In this document: positions 36,940-45,125 of the stretch, one piece after another
How positions within the stretch are numbered: the first letter of the stretch is position 1
How the letters are laid out: each line of letters starts with the position of its first letter
Origin: Calothrix sp. PCC 7103
Lineage (GTDB): Bacteria; Cyanobacteriota; Cyanobacteriia; Cyanobacteriales; Nostocaceae
Direction of reading: 5' to 3'
Length of the DNA stretch: 64,000 nucleotides
Assembly: GCF_000331305.1 (NCBI RefSeq)
Contig: NZ_KB217478.1
Location: 4,142,575-4,206,574, forward strand
Made by a program: the position numbers and the translations under genes
The notes under the pieces: model-generated
What the model was told of the DNA's origin: nothing
What the model saw: only the letters and a program-made list of their open reading frames with translations
The model's database searches: none

Positions 36940-38223
36940 ATGGAAGCAAGTCACGATAAAATCGAAGGCTTTTCTGATGGGCAAAAATCACTAGCACAGC
37001 AAAATCAACAAGATTGTGCTTTTGATGGCGCAATGATGGCTTTAGTTCCTATTACAGACGCTGCTCATTTAGTTCATGGTGCGAGCGGTTGCGTTGGTTC
37101 TTTTTTGTCTCGTAGTAATGATGCTGCAATTCTTAATAAAATTCGCTTTACTACCGATATGGAAGAAAGTGATATTATTTTTGGTGGCGCCAAAAAGTTA
37201 TACAAAGCAATTTTAGAAGTTCATCGTCGCTATAATCCTAAAGCAATATTTGTATATTCTACCTGCGTTTCTGCTATGATTGGTGATGATATTAACGGCG
37301 CCACACACGACGCAGCAGAAAAATTAGGTATTCCTGTTATTCCTGTAGATTCACCAGGGTTTATTGGTAACAAAAATTCAGGTATTCGTCTTGCTGGTGA
37401 TATTTTACTCGAACACGTTATCGGTACTGTAGAACCAGAATTTACTACCAACTATGATATTAACTTGATTGGCGATAGCTTTAATGAGGGCGCCGTTGAA
37501 ATAGAATCTTTATTGGAAAAAATAGGAATTCGAGTATTAGCAAAAATTGCAGGCAATAGCCAATACAAACAAATAGCTCAAGCACACCGTGCGAAACTGA
37601 ATGTGGTTATATCCTCTAAACAACTGCTAAAATTAGCAAAGCAAATGTCCAAGCGCTATGGAATTGATTATATTGAAGAATCTCTATACAGCTTAGAAGA
37701 AATCAACAACTGTTTAATAAATATTGCAATCAAACTAGACACTGACTTAAAAGAACGAGCTGAGAAGTTAATCGCAGCACAAACTAATAATCTAAATTAT
37801 CAATTAGATTTATATCGTTCCTATATCAAAAATAAGAAAATTCTCATTGATGTTACAAGTGGAAACTTATCAATTACCTCTACAGCTAAAATTCTAAATT
37901 TAGATATTATTCTTATTGCCGAGCATCTCAATGAAAAAGATAAATCAAAAATTACACAATTATTCAATCAAGAGGTAATTGTTTTAAATAAAGGGAATGA
38001 GAAAAATCAAGTCTTACAAATAATTCAAGATAGGGCAGTAGATATGTTAGTGGCACCACACAATTATCAATCTATCGCGATTCAAACACAAATTTCTTTT
38101 CTCAATAATCATCATCAATCTACTTATGCAGGATATACAGGAATAATCAAAGCTGCACAAGAATTATATATAGCTTTTAAAAGCAATGTTTGGAAGCAGT
38201 TAAATACATCGGCGCCTTGGTAG
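36940..38223 (+). CDS. NifE-like nitrogenase-cofactor scaffold subunit lacking the L-cluster cysteine
   Basis: A 427-residue NifE homologue. NifE-NifN normally builds the FeMo-cofactor on its surface. The family pattern is strong: QQDCAFDGAMMALVPITDAA, HLVHGASGCVGS, RFTTDMEESDIIFGGAKKLY, AIFVYSTCVSAMIGDDI. The three cysteines expected to hold the shared [4Fe-4S] cluster are Cys26, Cys51 and Cys109. At the position of the FeMo-co-precursor ligand (Cys250 in Azotobacter NifE, Cys275 in NifD), the sequence reads NVVISSKQLLKLA, with Ser225 instead of Cys. The N-terminus is ~10 residues short. The stop codon begins a GAAACCGGG repeat; the NifN-like gene starts 44 bp later. No nifHDK or nifB is nearby. 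An altered function is inferred. Confidence 0.85.
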   Translation: MEASHDKIEGFSDGQKSLAQQNQQDCAFDGAMMALVPITDAAHLVHGASGCVGSFLSRSNDAAILNKIRFTTDMEESDIIFGGAKKLYKAILEVHRRYNPKAIFVYSTCVSAMIGDDINGATHDAAEKLGIPVIPVDSPGFIGNKNSGIRLAGDILLEHVIGTVEPEFTTNYDINLIGDSFNEGAVEIESLLEKIGIRVLAKIAGNSQYKQIAQAHRAKLNVVISSKQLLKLAKQMSKRYGIDYIEESLYSLEEINNCLINIAIKLDTDLKERAEKLIAAQTNNLNYQLDLYRSYIKNKKILIDVTSGNLSITSTAKILNLDIILIAEHLNEKDKSKITQLFNQEVIVLNKGNEKNQVLQIIQDRAVDMLVAPHNYQSIAIQTQISFLNNHHQSTYAGYTGIIKAAQELYIAFKSNVWKQLNTSAPW

Positions 38224-38237
38224 AAACCGGGTTTATT
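38221..38237. repeat. GAAACCGGGTTT repeat at the NifE-like stop codon
   Basis: TAGAAACCGGGTTTATT begins with the stop codon itself and fills the gap between the two nif-like genes. Confidence 0.7.
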
Positions 38238-38267
38238 TTTATTTTCTTTTTTTCTAAACTAATCATC

Positions 38268-39590
38268 ATGGCAATTGTAAGCATCACAAATACATCGGTA
38301 GCAGTAAACCCCCTTAAACATAGTCAAGCAGTAGGTGCCACTTTAGCATTTATGGGGTTTGCTGGAGTAATGCCTGTACTACATGGTTCACCTGGCTGTA
38401 GCACATTCGCACAAATACCTTTAACTCAACATTTGGGTGAAATAATTCCTCTTTCTACAACAGGAATGACTGAAGTTGTTACCGTTTTGGGTTGTGAGGA
38501 AAATATTAAACAAGCGATTATCTCGTTAGTACGCCAGCATCACCCGGAAATTCTTGGTCTTTGTACAACTGGACTCACCGAAACCAGAGGGGATGATATG
38601 GCGCGTTTTTTAAAAGAAATTCGCCAAATTCCAGAATTAAATAATTTACCGATGGTTTTGGTATCTACGCCAGATTTTAAAGGTAGCTTACAAGATGGCT
38701 ATGCGGCAGCAGTGGAGAGCATTGTTAAGGAAATTCCTACAGTCAGCAAACCAGATACACAGTCAAAACAAATAACAATTTTAGCTAGTTCTGCTTTTAC
38801 ACCTGGTGATATTCAACAAATTAAGGAAATGTGTCTTGATTTTGAACTAGACCCAATTGTTCTACCAGACTTATCTGGCTTACTTGATATAGATTTTAAT
38901 AATGATGATAATAATTATGATAATAATTTTAATAGTACATTAAATCGTGCAGTCACTCGTAGTGGCACAACTTTAGAACGATTACAGTTAGTTGGCAATT
39001 CTAGCTTCACTTTGGCACTGGGTGAAAGTATGCGCTCTAGTGCGAGGATATTACAACAAAGATTCAAAGTTCCTTACGATGTATTCACAGAATTTGTTGG
39101 ACTTGATGCTACAGATAAACTTTTGTACGCGCTCTTCAAAATTAGTGGTAATGCTGTACCAGAAAAATACCGACTTTTTAGGCGCCAGTTACAGCAAGTA
39201 ATGCTGTTTACGCATCTTAAGCTTAGTTGTAAGAAAGTTTCTGTGGCGTTAGAACCTGATTTACTTTGGTTGACCATTGATTTTCTGCAATCAATGGGAG
39301 TATCTATTCATGCAGCAGTAACAACTGGACGCTCTCCACTGCTTGAAAAAATACCAATTAAAAGCGTTACTATTGGTGACTTAGAAGATTTTGAGCAACT
39401 AGCAGCAGGTTCAGATTTATTAATCGCTAACTCCAACGCTTCGGCAATTGCAAAACGTTTAAGTATTCCTCTATATCGTCAAGGAATTCCTATTTTTGAC
39501 CGTTTGGGCAATATTTTCTCAACCAAACTTGGTTATCGAGGTGCCATGCAGTATTTATTTGACATAGCGAATGAAATAAATGCACTCTGA
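38268..39590 (+). CDS. NifN-like nitrogenase-cofactor scaffold subunit
   Basis: A 441-residue NifN homologue, the partner of the NifE-like protein. Recognisable parts are VNPLKHSQAVGATLAFMGF, PVLHGSPGCSTFAQIPLTQH with Cys44, exactly the NifN position that provides the fourth ligand of the shared [4Fe-4S] cluster, and LSTTGMTEVVTVLGCEENIK, LCTTGLTETRGDDMARF, VLVSTPDFKGSLQDGYAAA. I start at ATG 38268; the 26 codons before it lie in the NifE-like 3' end. An Asn/Asp-rich low-complexity insert (DIDFNNDDNNYDNNFNSTLN, ~206-225) is unusual. Its stop is 14 bp from the convergent CRP-family gene. Confidence 0.85.
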   Translation: MAIVSITNTSVAVNPLKHSQAVGATLAFMGFAGVMPVLHGSPGCSTFAQIPLTQHLGEIIPLSTTGMTEVVTVLGCEENIKQAIISLVRQHHPEILGLCTTGLTETRGDDMARFLKEIRQIPELNNLPMVLVSTPDFKGSLQDGYAAAVESIVKEIPTVSKPDTQSKQITILASSAFTPGDIQQIKEMCLDFELDPIVLPDLSGLLDIDFNNDDNNYDNNFNSTLNRAVTRSGTTLERLQLVGNSSFTLALGESMRSSARILQQRFKVPYDVFTEFVGLDATDKLLYALFKISGNAVPEKYRLFRRQLQQVMLFTHLKLSCKKVSVALEPDLLWLTIDFLQSMGVSIHAAVTTGRSPLLEKIPIKSVTIGDLEDFEQLAAGSDLLIANSNASAIAKRLSIPLYRQGIPIFDRLGNIFSTKLGYRGAMQYLFDIANEINAL

Positions 39591-39604
39591 TGGTTATGTT
39601 TTAT

Positions 39605-40207
39605 TTACGCACTTATGATTAACCAGCGCTTATGGCGCCTTAATTTACCTTCGTCCTCTAAATCTCGCAATACACGTGTAACAGTAACACGAGTCGTATT
39701 TAGCACGTCGGCGATTTCTTGATGAGTAATGTGCAAATCAATTAATTTACCATCTTGTAAATCACGGCTAAATTTATCGCTTAACCAGATTAAAAATTGC
39801 CATATGCGGGTAGAGACACGTTTACTGTTAACGATACTTACTAATTCTTCAGTTCGTTGAATACGCGATAAAAGTTGGTCTAGGTTTTCGTGTAATTTTT
39901 CAGATGGAATACTAGCTAACTCTACACCACTAATGCATTCAAGATGATAAGGTTGAACACGCGATAGCGAATAACCAACAATATCACCAACTCCCCAGTA
40001 ACCTAAAGTCGTATAAACACCGTTTTCATCCCAGGTCAACGCACGCACGCTTCCCCTTTGAATTTTCCATAGTACTTGCTCCTGCTCAGGTATTAATTGG
40101 CGCCGTTCAAAAGTGCGGTGCTGAATATGAGTAGATGCGGATACGGAGTTATTCATATTTGTTATGGCTACAGCCTTATTCATAATAAATACCAGATTGT
40201 TAGTCAT
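39605..40207 (-). CDS. CRP/FNR-family transcription regulator
   Basis: A 200-residue regulator with an N-terminal cyclic-nucleotide-type beta-barrel (VLWKIQRGSVRALTWDENGV, GDIVGYSLSRVQPYHLECIS) and a C-terminal winged HTH (HQEIADVLNTTRVTVTRVLR). No Cys motif for Fe-S sensing is visible, and I cannot tell which effector it binds. Possible starts are 40207, 40183 and 40156; the last gives the most family-like length. It reads toward the NifN-like gene and away from the RHH-TOBE gene. Related to NtcA in its DNA-binding helix, but not NtcA. It probably regulates the surrounding cluster. Confidence 0.85.
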   Translation of the reverse strand: MTNNLVFIMNKAVAITNMNNSVSASTHIQHRTFERRQLIPEQEQVLWKIQRGSVRALTWDENGVYTTLGYWGVGDIVGYSLSRVQPYHLECISGVELASIPSEKLHENLDQLLSRIQRTEELVSIVNSKRVSTRIWQFLIWLSDKFSRDLQDGKLIDLHITHQEIADVLNTTRVTVTRVLRDLEDEGKLRRHKRWLIISA

Positions 40208-40480
40208 TAAAGTAGCTTATAGCTAAGTATTATTAGCTACTTTACATTTTAATACTGACTACAGGACAATCCAATACAAATATGATTTTTATACATTGTG
40301 TTTATATAAATTTCATATTCATAAAAATAAATAAATTATCAATGTGCGTTTTATCACTGTTTTTATAGAAAATTTTAACCAAACCTTCATACAATCTTTA
40401 AATACTGCCTTAATTTCCGTCATGGCGCCACTGACACAAGTAAGATAGTCTTGTAATGTATTACCAACTTTTAACCAATT

Positions 40481-40497
40481 TACCAATTAATTTGGTA
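40481..40497. promoter_or_regulatory. Palindromic operator candidate upstream of RHH-TOBE
   Basis: TACCAA-TTAAT-TTGGTA, a perfect 6-bp inverted repeat with a 5-bp centre, 5 bp before the ATG at 40503; a half site TACCAA lies at 40463-40467 and again at ~40474-40479 (AACCAA). The position suggests autoregulation by the encoded RHH protein, with binding blocking translation initiation or transcription. Inference. Confidence 0.45.
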
Positions 40498-40502
40498 GAA
40501 CT

Positions 40503-40964
40503 ATGCCAAGAAAAGAACAAGGATGGATAACATTTCAAACATCTGAAGACGAGCGGAAAATTCTAGAGGAGTTCTGCCACTCGTCTCAGCGTACTAAAAC
40601 AGAGGTGCTGCGTGAGTTACTACGCAATTTAACTGATAAGTCTTCGCAATCAGCTATACCAAACGAGTACGAATCAGAGACACGTATACCAACTCCAGAA
40701 AAGCCAATAGATACAAATGTATCTTTCATTGAAGCTAGCATTCAAAAGAAACCGCTCAAAGTTAGCTCACGCAACCTCCTTAAAGGTGTCGTGACTGAGG
40801 TTAAAAATGGGCCAGTTAACAGTGAGATAACGCTAGAAGTTGTGCATAAAGTCAAACTCACCTCTGTAATTACCAGAGTCTCAGCAGATGAATTACAACT
40901 TGATATAGGTAAAGAAGCTTACGCTGTGATTAAATCTACAGATATAGTGATTGCTAGCGAGTAA
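40503..40964 (+). CDS. RHH (CopG-like) - TOBE fusion, probable molybdate-responsive regulator
   Basis: A 153-residue protein joining an N-terminal ribbon-helix-helix DNA-binding domain (WITFQTSEDERKILEEFCHS, RTKTEVLRELLRNL, ~8-44) to a C-terminal TOBE/Mop molbindin domain (KVSSRNLLKGVVTEVKNGPV, NSEITLEVVHKVKLTSVITR, EAYAVIKSTDIVIAS, ~85-153) through an Asn/Pro-rich linker. Known molybdate regulators of the ModE type use a winged HTH with two TOBE domains, so this RHH version is a different architecture. It lies next to the nif-like pair and a second Mop protein, and has a perfect palindrome just upstream. I infer oxyanion-dependent repression. Confidence 0.8.
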   Translation: MPRKEQGWITFQTSEDERKILEEFCHSSQRTKTEVLRELLRNLTDKSSQSAIPNEYESETRIPTPEKPIDTNVSFIEASIQKKPLKVSSRNLLKGVVTEVKNGPVNSEITLEVVHKVKLTSVITRVSADELQLDIGKEAYAVIKSTDIVIASE

Positions 40965-40966
40965 AG

Positions 40967-40992
40967 TTAGAAACCCGGTTTCCGGGTTTCTT
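40967..40992. repeat. GAAACCCGGTTTC repeat between convergent TOBE genes
   Basis: TTAGAAACCCGGTTTCCGGG then TTTCTTTG, one full and one half palindrome between the stop codons of the RHH-TOBE and Mop genes. It is suited to terminate both. Confidence 0.75.
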
Positions 40993-40996
40993 TGAA

Positions 40997-41215
40997 CTAA
41001 TCAACGGCTACCATGACATCAGTAGATTTTACAACAGCATAAGCATCGGCGCCTTCAGTTAAATTCAGTGATTGTACGGCATCCTTAGTAATAATTGCTG
41101 TTACTTCCAGACCTTCTGAGATTTCTAAAATTACCTCTGAGTTCACAGAGCCTGGTATAATTTTTTTAACTTTTGCTTTTAAAGTATTGCGTGCGCTAAT
41201 TCTCATTTTTGACAA
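40997..41215 (-). CDS. Mop/TOBE molbindin
   Basis: A 72-residue single TOBE domain (ISARNTLKAKVKKIIPGSVN, SEVILEISEGLEVTAIITKD, GADAYAVVKSTDVMVAV). Free molbindins form rings that bind molybdate or tungstate in the cytoplasm, serving as buffers or sensors. It is a relative of the C-terminal domain of the neighbouring RHH-TOBE fusion and is convergent with it, 32 bp apart. The pair may have arisen by duplication of one TOBE unit. Together they point to molybdenum or a related oxyanion as the signal for this locus. Confidence 0.9.
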   Translation of the reverse strand: MSKMRISARNTLKAKVKKIIPGSVNSEVILEISEGLEVTAIITKDAVQSLNLTEGADAYAVVKSTDVMVAVD

Positions 41216-41293
41216 TCCTAGTAATAAAATTACTAAGTAATATTAGCAAACTAATAAGGATGAAATCATATCCTTTTAGGAAGAATTAATAGT

Positions 41294-41465
41294 CTATACT
41301 TTATATGTAACTGGAATTTTGATTGTAAACTTTGTTCCATGACCTGGAATTGAATCAACGAAAATGGCGCCATGATGTTTTTCTACCACAATCTGACGCA
41401 CAATAGCTAGCCCTAGTTTCGTTCCTTTACCAACTGCTTTCCTAACGGCAGCTTCACAGATTCTT
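41294..41465 (-). pseudogene. Histidine kinase C-terminal fragment
   Basis: On the minus strand the sequence reads VGKGTKLGLAIVRQIVVEKH, then HGAIFVDSIPGHGTKFTIKI and ends PVTYKV with a stop. This is the G2 box and last strand of a HATPase_c domain. Nothing kinase-like is found upstream of ~41465, so only ~55 residues remain. Dead remnant. Confidence 0.75.
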
Positions 41466-41546
41466 CACTATTGAATTTTCAATTAAAAACATAGAATCGC
41501 GTTATTCCATAGCACGCTATGGAAAAATATTCCCCAAGTGCTTTTG

Positions 41547-41649
41547 ATATCATGTCCGGTTGCTTGCACATAATTCCCGTCCTGGTAGAGACGCGATTAA
41601 TCGCGTCTCTACGATGGTTTTATTATTGTTATGTACCCGGACATGATAT
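41547..41649. repeat. Nested foldback element (MITE-like)
   Basis: Outer arms ATATCATGTCCGG (41547-41559) and CCGGACATGATAT (41637-41649) are perfect 13-bp inverted repeats. Inside lies a perfect 28-bp palindrome at 41585-41612 starting GTAGAGACGCGATTAA. The inner repeat family also occurs at 53542-53569 and, decayed, near 30896. Confidence 0.75.
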
Positions 41650-41815
41650 GACGACAATGAAAGATTCATGAACTTGTTGCCAATATTGGAATTATAGGTT
41701 TAAATTAGTAGGTTCGTTTTAATTTCATGGCAACGCTATCAGTTATCTCAACTTCAATTGGCTTCAGGGTGCAGATAAGCAAACTTTGACCGATGTACAG
41801 CTAATCACACAAAAC

Positions 41816-42877
41816 ATGAGCGTAAATTCAAAAATGACATCATTGCGTCACCTAGTGCGCTTTGCTGGTCTTACACTTCTACTGTTCCCTTCTATTGCAA
41901 CAGCTTCGCAATTACAATCTTCACAACAGCAGTCAAATAATACTAAATTGGCGCCGTTACCACCTTTACCAAATATTCGCTTTGTTGCTCCAACAATACA
42001 AAATAATCCCATAAATATTATTCCGGCGCCAACAAGTAATGGGGAAATGCGGTTAGGGAAACAAATATTACCGCTTAATTCTCAAATTAGAGCATTAATG
42101 AGTCGCTACAATTATCTTTCTCCGGGAATGTTCTTTGTTGATTTACAAACAGGCGATTATATAGATATTAACGGCGATAAAGTATTTTCAGCAGCTAGTA
42201 CAATTAAATTACCAATATTAATAACATTATTTCAAGAGATAGAAGCAGGTAGAGTTCGTTTAGACGACACTCTTGTAATGAGACGTGACTTGGTTGCTGG
42301 TGGTTCCGGTGATATGCAAAACATGCGCGTAGGCAAGAAGTTCAGCGTTTTGGAAACAGCGACCAAAATGATGACTATCAGTGACAACACTGCTACAAAC
42401 ATGATTATTGACCGTTTAGGCGGATTTTCTCGATTAAACGAGCGTTTTCGGAGTCTTGGACTAAAAAACACCGCACTTCGTCATCTATTAGCTGATGTGT
42501 ATGGTACTAACACCACCAGTGCTAAAGACCTAGTGCATTTGTCAAGTTTAATCGCCAACAATCAAATACTTAACGATGGCAGTCGCACGCAAATTTTAGA
42601 CATTATGCGTCGTTGCCATAACCAAAGTATGCTGCCATCAGGTTTAGGAGCAGGTGCAGTAATTGCTCATAAAACCGGAACACTTCGATTTGTACTTGGT
42701 GATGCTGGTATTATTCAAACCGCAAGTGGTAAACGCTACTTAGCAGGAATATTAGTTAAAAGACCAAATCACGACGAAAGAGCAATAGCTTTCATCCGCC
42801 AAGTTTCACATATCGTATACGACTACATCGACCACACACAACAATTTACTTCAACAAACCCCAAAGACAAAGTATAA
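41816..42877 (+). CDS. Class A beta-lactamase-like serine hydrolase
   Basis: A 353-residue exported protein (hydrophobic segment LVRFAGLTLLLFPSIATA). The active-site serine motif is SxxK (Ser128-Thr-Ile-Lys131), then SDN (189-191) and KTG (286-288). The Glu166-type deacylation residue of true class A enzymes is not found: the omega-loop region reads LRHLLADVYGTNTTS, which is shorter than usual and lacks the expected E-x-x-L-N. It may therefore be a penicillin-binding or D,D-peptidase-like enzyme rather than an antibiotic-resistance enzyme. I start at ATG 41816; an upstream TTG is possible. A long Pro/Asn-rich linker precedes the domain. Confidence 0.85.
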   Translation: MSVNSKMTSLRHLVRFAGLTLLLFPSIATASQLQSSQQQSNNTKLAPLPPLPNIRFVAPTIQNNPINIIPAPTSNGEMRLGKQILPLNSQIRALMSRYNYLSPGMFFVDLQTGDYIDINGDKVFSAASTIKLPILITLFQEIEAGRVRLDDTLVMRRDLVAGGSGDMQNMRVGKKFSVLETATKMMTISDNTATNMIIDRLGGFSRLNERFRSLGLKNTALRHLLADVYGTNTTSAKDLVHLSSLIANNQILNDGSRTQILDIMRRCHNQSMLPSGLGAGAVIAHKTGTLRFVLGDAGIIQTASGKRYLAGILVKRPNHDERAIAFIRQVSHIVYDYIDHTQQFTSTNPKDKV

Positions 42878-42885
42878 ATTATATC

Positions 42886-42916
42886 CTCTTGTCGCACAGG
42901 ACAAAAAGCCTGTGCA
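42886..42916. terminator. Hairpin CACAGG / CCTGTG after serine hydrolase
   Basis: GCACAGGACAAAAAGCCTGTGC forms a 7-bp stem with an 8-base loop between the two convergent genes. No T-run, so only a possible terminator. Confidence 0.45.
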
Positions 42917-42922
42917 GTTACC

Positions 42923-43165
42923 CTACCGTTTTTTCGTCTGCCGATAAATAGTTATTGCTTGTGCCCAAGATTGTAAAGCTGCTCGATATTGATTACTTTG
43001 ATACTGATTAATACCTTGTTTAAACAATCTACTAGCTTTTGCCTGACGTCCGTATGGCGTTTGAAACGCTACCTGCGTCGCTCCAGAAGAGTCAGGAATG
43101 AGAGTTACAGGAGTTGCAACGGCAATAAGTAGAACAACAAATATAACGTTTATCTTGCTACCCAT
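42923..43165 (-). CDS. Small exported protein with one TPR-like motif
   Basis: An 80-residue protein. Residues 1-30 form a signal peptide or membrane anchor (NVIFVVLLIAVATPVTLIP). The C-terminal ~45 residues read as a single TPR unit (SRLFKQGINQYQSNQYRAAL, SWAQAITIYRQ) ending KKR. This is the usual start of a TPR-CHAT or secreted TPR protein, so it may be the N-terminal remnant of a longer gene that now ends early. A short real protein is also possible. Confidence 0.5.
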   Translation of the reverse strand: MGSKINVIFVVLLIAVATPVTLIPDSSGATQVAFQTPYGRQAKASRLFKQGINQYQSNQYRAALQSWAQAITIYRQTKKR

Positions 43166-43853
43166 AAGTTTCTATACCAGATAAATATAAACTAAATTTT
43201 TAAGAGTCAGCTTGTAATTAAACTTATATCTCGTGTACCATTAGTTATGCAATTACATTGGTAGTAGAGACAATCTTCTATGTAGGACTTACGCTAAGAG
43301 ACCTAGTTTATACGTAAAATCTTCATTTTTATTATATGTTATCAACGTATATTCCAGGTTGCTAGGTTTTCATGCATAAGTCCTGCTATGTTACACCTGC
43401 TTGAAGAAAATGGTGGCGCCGTTAAAGTACACACCTTCGTTATTCTCTTCTGAATAAAGTATAACTTTGTAGCTTTGTGGACTTGCCAAAATTGGGTAGA
43501 TGATAAGTAAGATAACCTGATAAAATAAGTAAGATTATTATTTATATTATTTAGATATTGGCATAGAAGTTAAGAAAAAATATCAGTATTTACACTGGTT
43601 TTGTGACTTCAAATCGAATTGACATTGTGGCTACTTTTTTAACGTCAATTCCACACACATCAGAAGGAAGTGTTGTGCGACCAGTACTAAGATCGCGAGT
43701 GCTTATATCTAAATCATTAAATAAATAGTAGGCGCCCGACATTCGGTTTTTACTGCAAATTTTTAGTTATGGCGCCCATAACCGATAATCCAGAATACTC
43801 TAAAATGAATTCAGGTGAATCTATACGACCGAAACGCGGGGGATTCAAGGGCA
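43166..43853. other. Intergenic region of ~690 bp
   Basis: Contains GTTATGG-CGC-CCATAAC (43766-43782), a GGCGCC-centred hairpin ~70 bp upstream of the GTPase start, and two further GGCGCC sites. No gene was recognised. Confidence 0.45.
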
Positions 43854-45125
43854 ATGAGTCAGCCTAAAAATAGCAATCCAATTGTGGATGTTTGGAACAA
43901 AACTGCATCGCGCTTTGTAGAACTGCTGCCAACTGAGCAAGTCGCTAAAACTGTTGTTAATTTATTCAACGTTAGCGATGCTAAAATAGCAGAGATATTG
44001 AAAACTGTCAAGGCGCAATTACCGACGACAGAAGCTTTGCTAATTGGTAAACCGCAAGCTGGTAAAAGCTCGATAGTTAGAGGTTTGACAGGTGTCTCCC
44101 CAGAAATTGTCGGACAAGGATTTCGACCGCACACGCAGCATACAGAACGTTATGCTTACCCTTCTAACGATTTACCTTTGCTGATTTTTACTGATACAGT
44201 CGGCTTAGGTGATGTTAATCAGGATACTCAAAGTATTATTAAAGAGCTTATTGGCGATTTACAGCAACAAGCTCGTGGCGCCAGAGTTTTGATATTAACT
44301 ATAAAAATAAACGATTTTGCTACCGAAACATTACGGCAAATCGCCAAACAATTACGAGATAAATACAAAGAGATTCCTTTTTTACTTGCTGTCACCTGTT
44401 TACACGAAGTTTATCCACCGGGTGTAGATAATCATCCTGCCTATTCCCCTGACTATGAAGAAGTCAACCGCGCGTATACAGCAATTAAAGAAGACTTTAA
44501 AGGTTTATACGATGCGTCAATTTTGATTGACTTTACTTTAGAAGAAGACGGTTATGAGCCAGTATTTTATGGTTTAGAAACATTACGCGATACTTTAGCT
44601 GATTTATTACCCGAAGCTGAAGCGCGTGCGATTTACCAATTATTAGATTTAGATAAACAAGCAAGTACTCAAATTGGTAACTTATACCGAAATGTTGCGC
44701 GACGCTATATGTATGCTTTTTGTGTAATGGCAGCAACACTTGCCGCAGTTCCATTACCATTTGCCACCATGCCAGTACTGACGGCATTACAAGTATCAAT
44801 GGTTGGTTTATTAGGAAAATTATACGGACAAAACTTAACGCAATCGCAAGCTGGAGGTATCGTTAGTGCAATTGCTGGTGGTTTTCTAGCGCAAGTAATA
44901 GGACGAGAACTAGTTAAATTTATACCTGGTTTTGGTAGTGTAATTGCTGCATATTGGGCTGCTTCATATACATGGGCATTAGGTGAAGCTGCTTGTGTTT
45001 ATTTCGGTGATGTAGTAGGAGGTAAAAAACCTGATCCGAAACAAATTCAATCTGTTATGCAAACAGCGTTTCAAGAAGCTAAAGAACGTTTCAAAAATGT
45101 GGGGGCGCCTCTCTCTAATAAATAA
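43854..45125 (+). CDS. Membrane-associated GTPase (Era-like, DUF697 type)
   Basis: A 423-residue protein with an N-terminal GTPase domain: P-loop GKPQAGKSS (~65-73), G3 DTVGLGD, and a G4-like LAVTCLHE in place of the standard NKxD, so guanine specificity is uncertain. The C-terminal third has two hydrophobic segments (AFCVMAATLAAVPLPFATMP and AGGIVSAIAGGFLAQVIGRE), matching the DUF697 membrane region. Such proteins are common in cyanobacteria and their role is unknown; membrane or stress functions are suggested. I start at ATG 43854; a GTG at 43815 is in frame. Monocistronic. Confidence 0.85.
   Translation: MSQPKNSNPIVDVWNKTASRFVELLPTEQVAKTVVNLFNVSDAKIAEILKTVKAQLPTTEALLIGKPQAGKSSIVRGLTGVSPEIVGQGFRPHTQHTERYAYPSNDLPLLIFTDTVGLGDVNQDTQSIIKELIGDLQQQARGARVLILTIKINDFATETLRQIAKQLRDKYKEIPFLLAVTCLHEVYPPGVDNHPAYSPDYEEVNRAYTAIKEDFKGLYDASILIDFTLEEDGYEPVFYGLETLRDTLADLLPEAEARAIYQLLDLDKQASTQIGNLYRNVARRYMYAFCVMAATLAAVPLPFATMPVLTALQVSMVGLLGKLYGQNLTQSQAGGIVSAIAGGFLAQVIGRELVKFIPGFGSVIAAYWAASYTWALGEAACVYFGDVVGGKKPDPKQIQSVMQTAFQEAKERFKNVGAPLSNK

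Larger units (their letters stand above)
41216..41815. other. 600-bp region: kinase remnant, palindrome and foldback element
   Basis: Contains the kinase fragment (41294-41465), a 9-bp-stem palindrome TTCCATAGC-AC-GCTATGGAA at 41505-41524, and a nested foldback element at 41547-41649. No intact gene. Confidence 0.6.

Noticed and set aside
42232-42471. Antisense frame inside the serine hydrolase gene
   Set aside because: No family features and fully inside a real gene.
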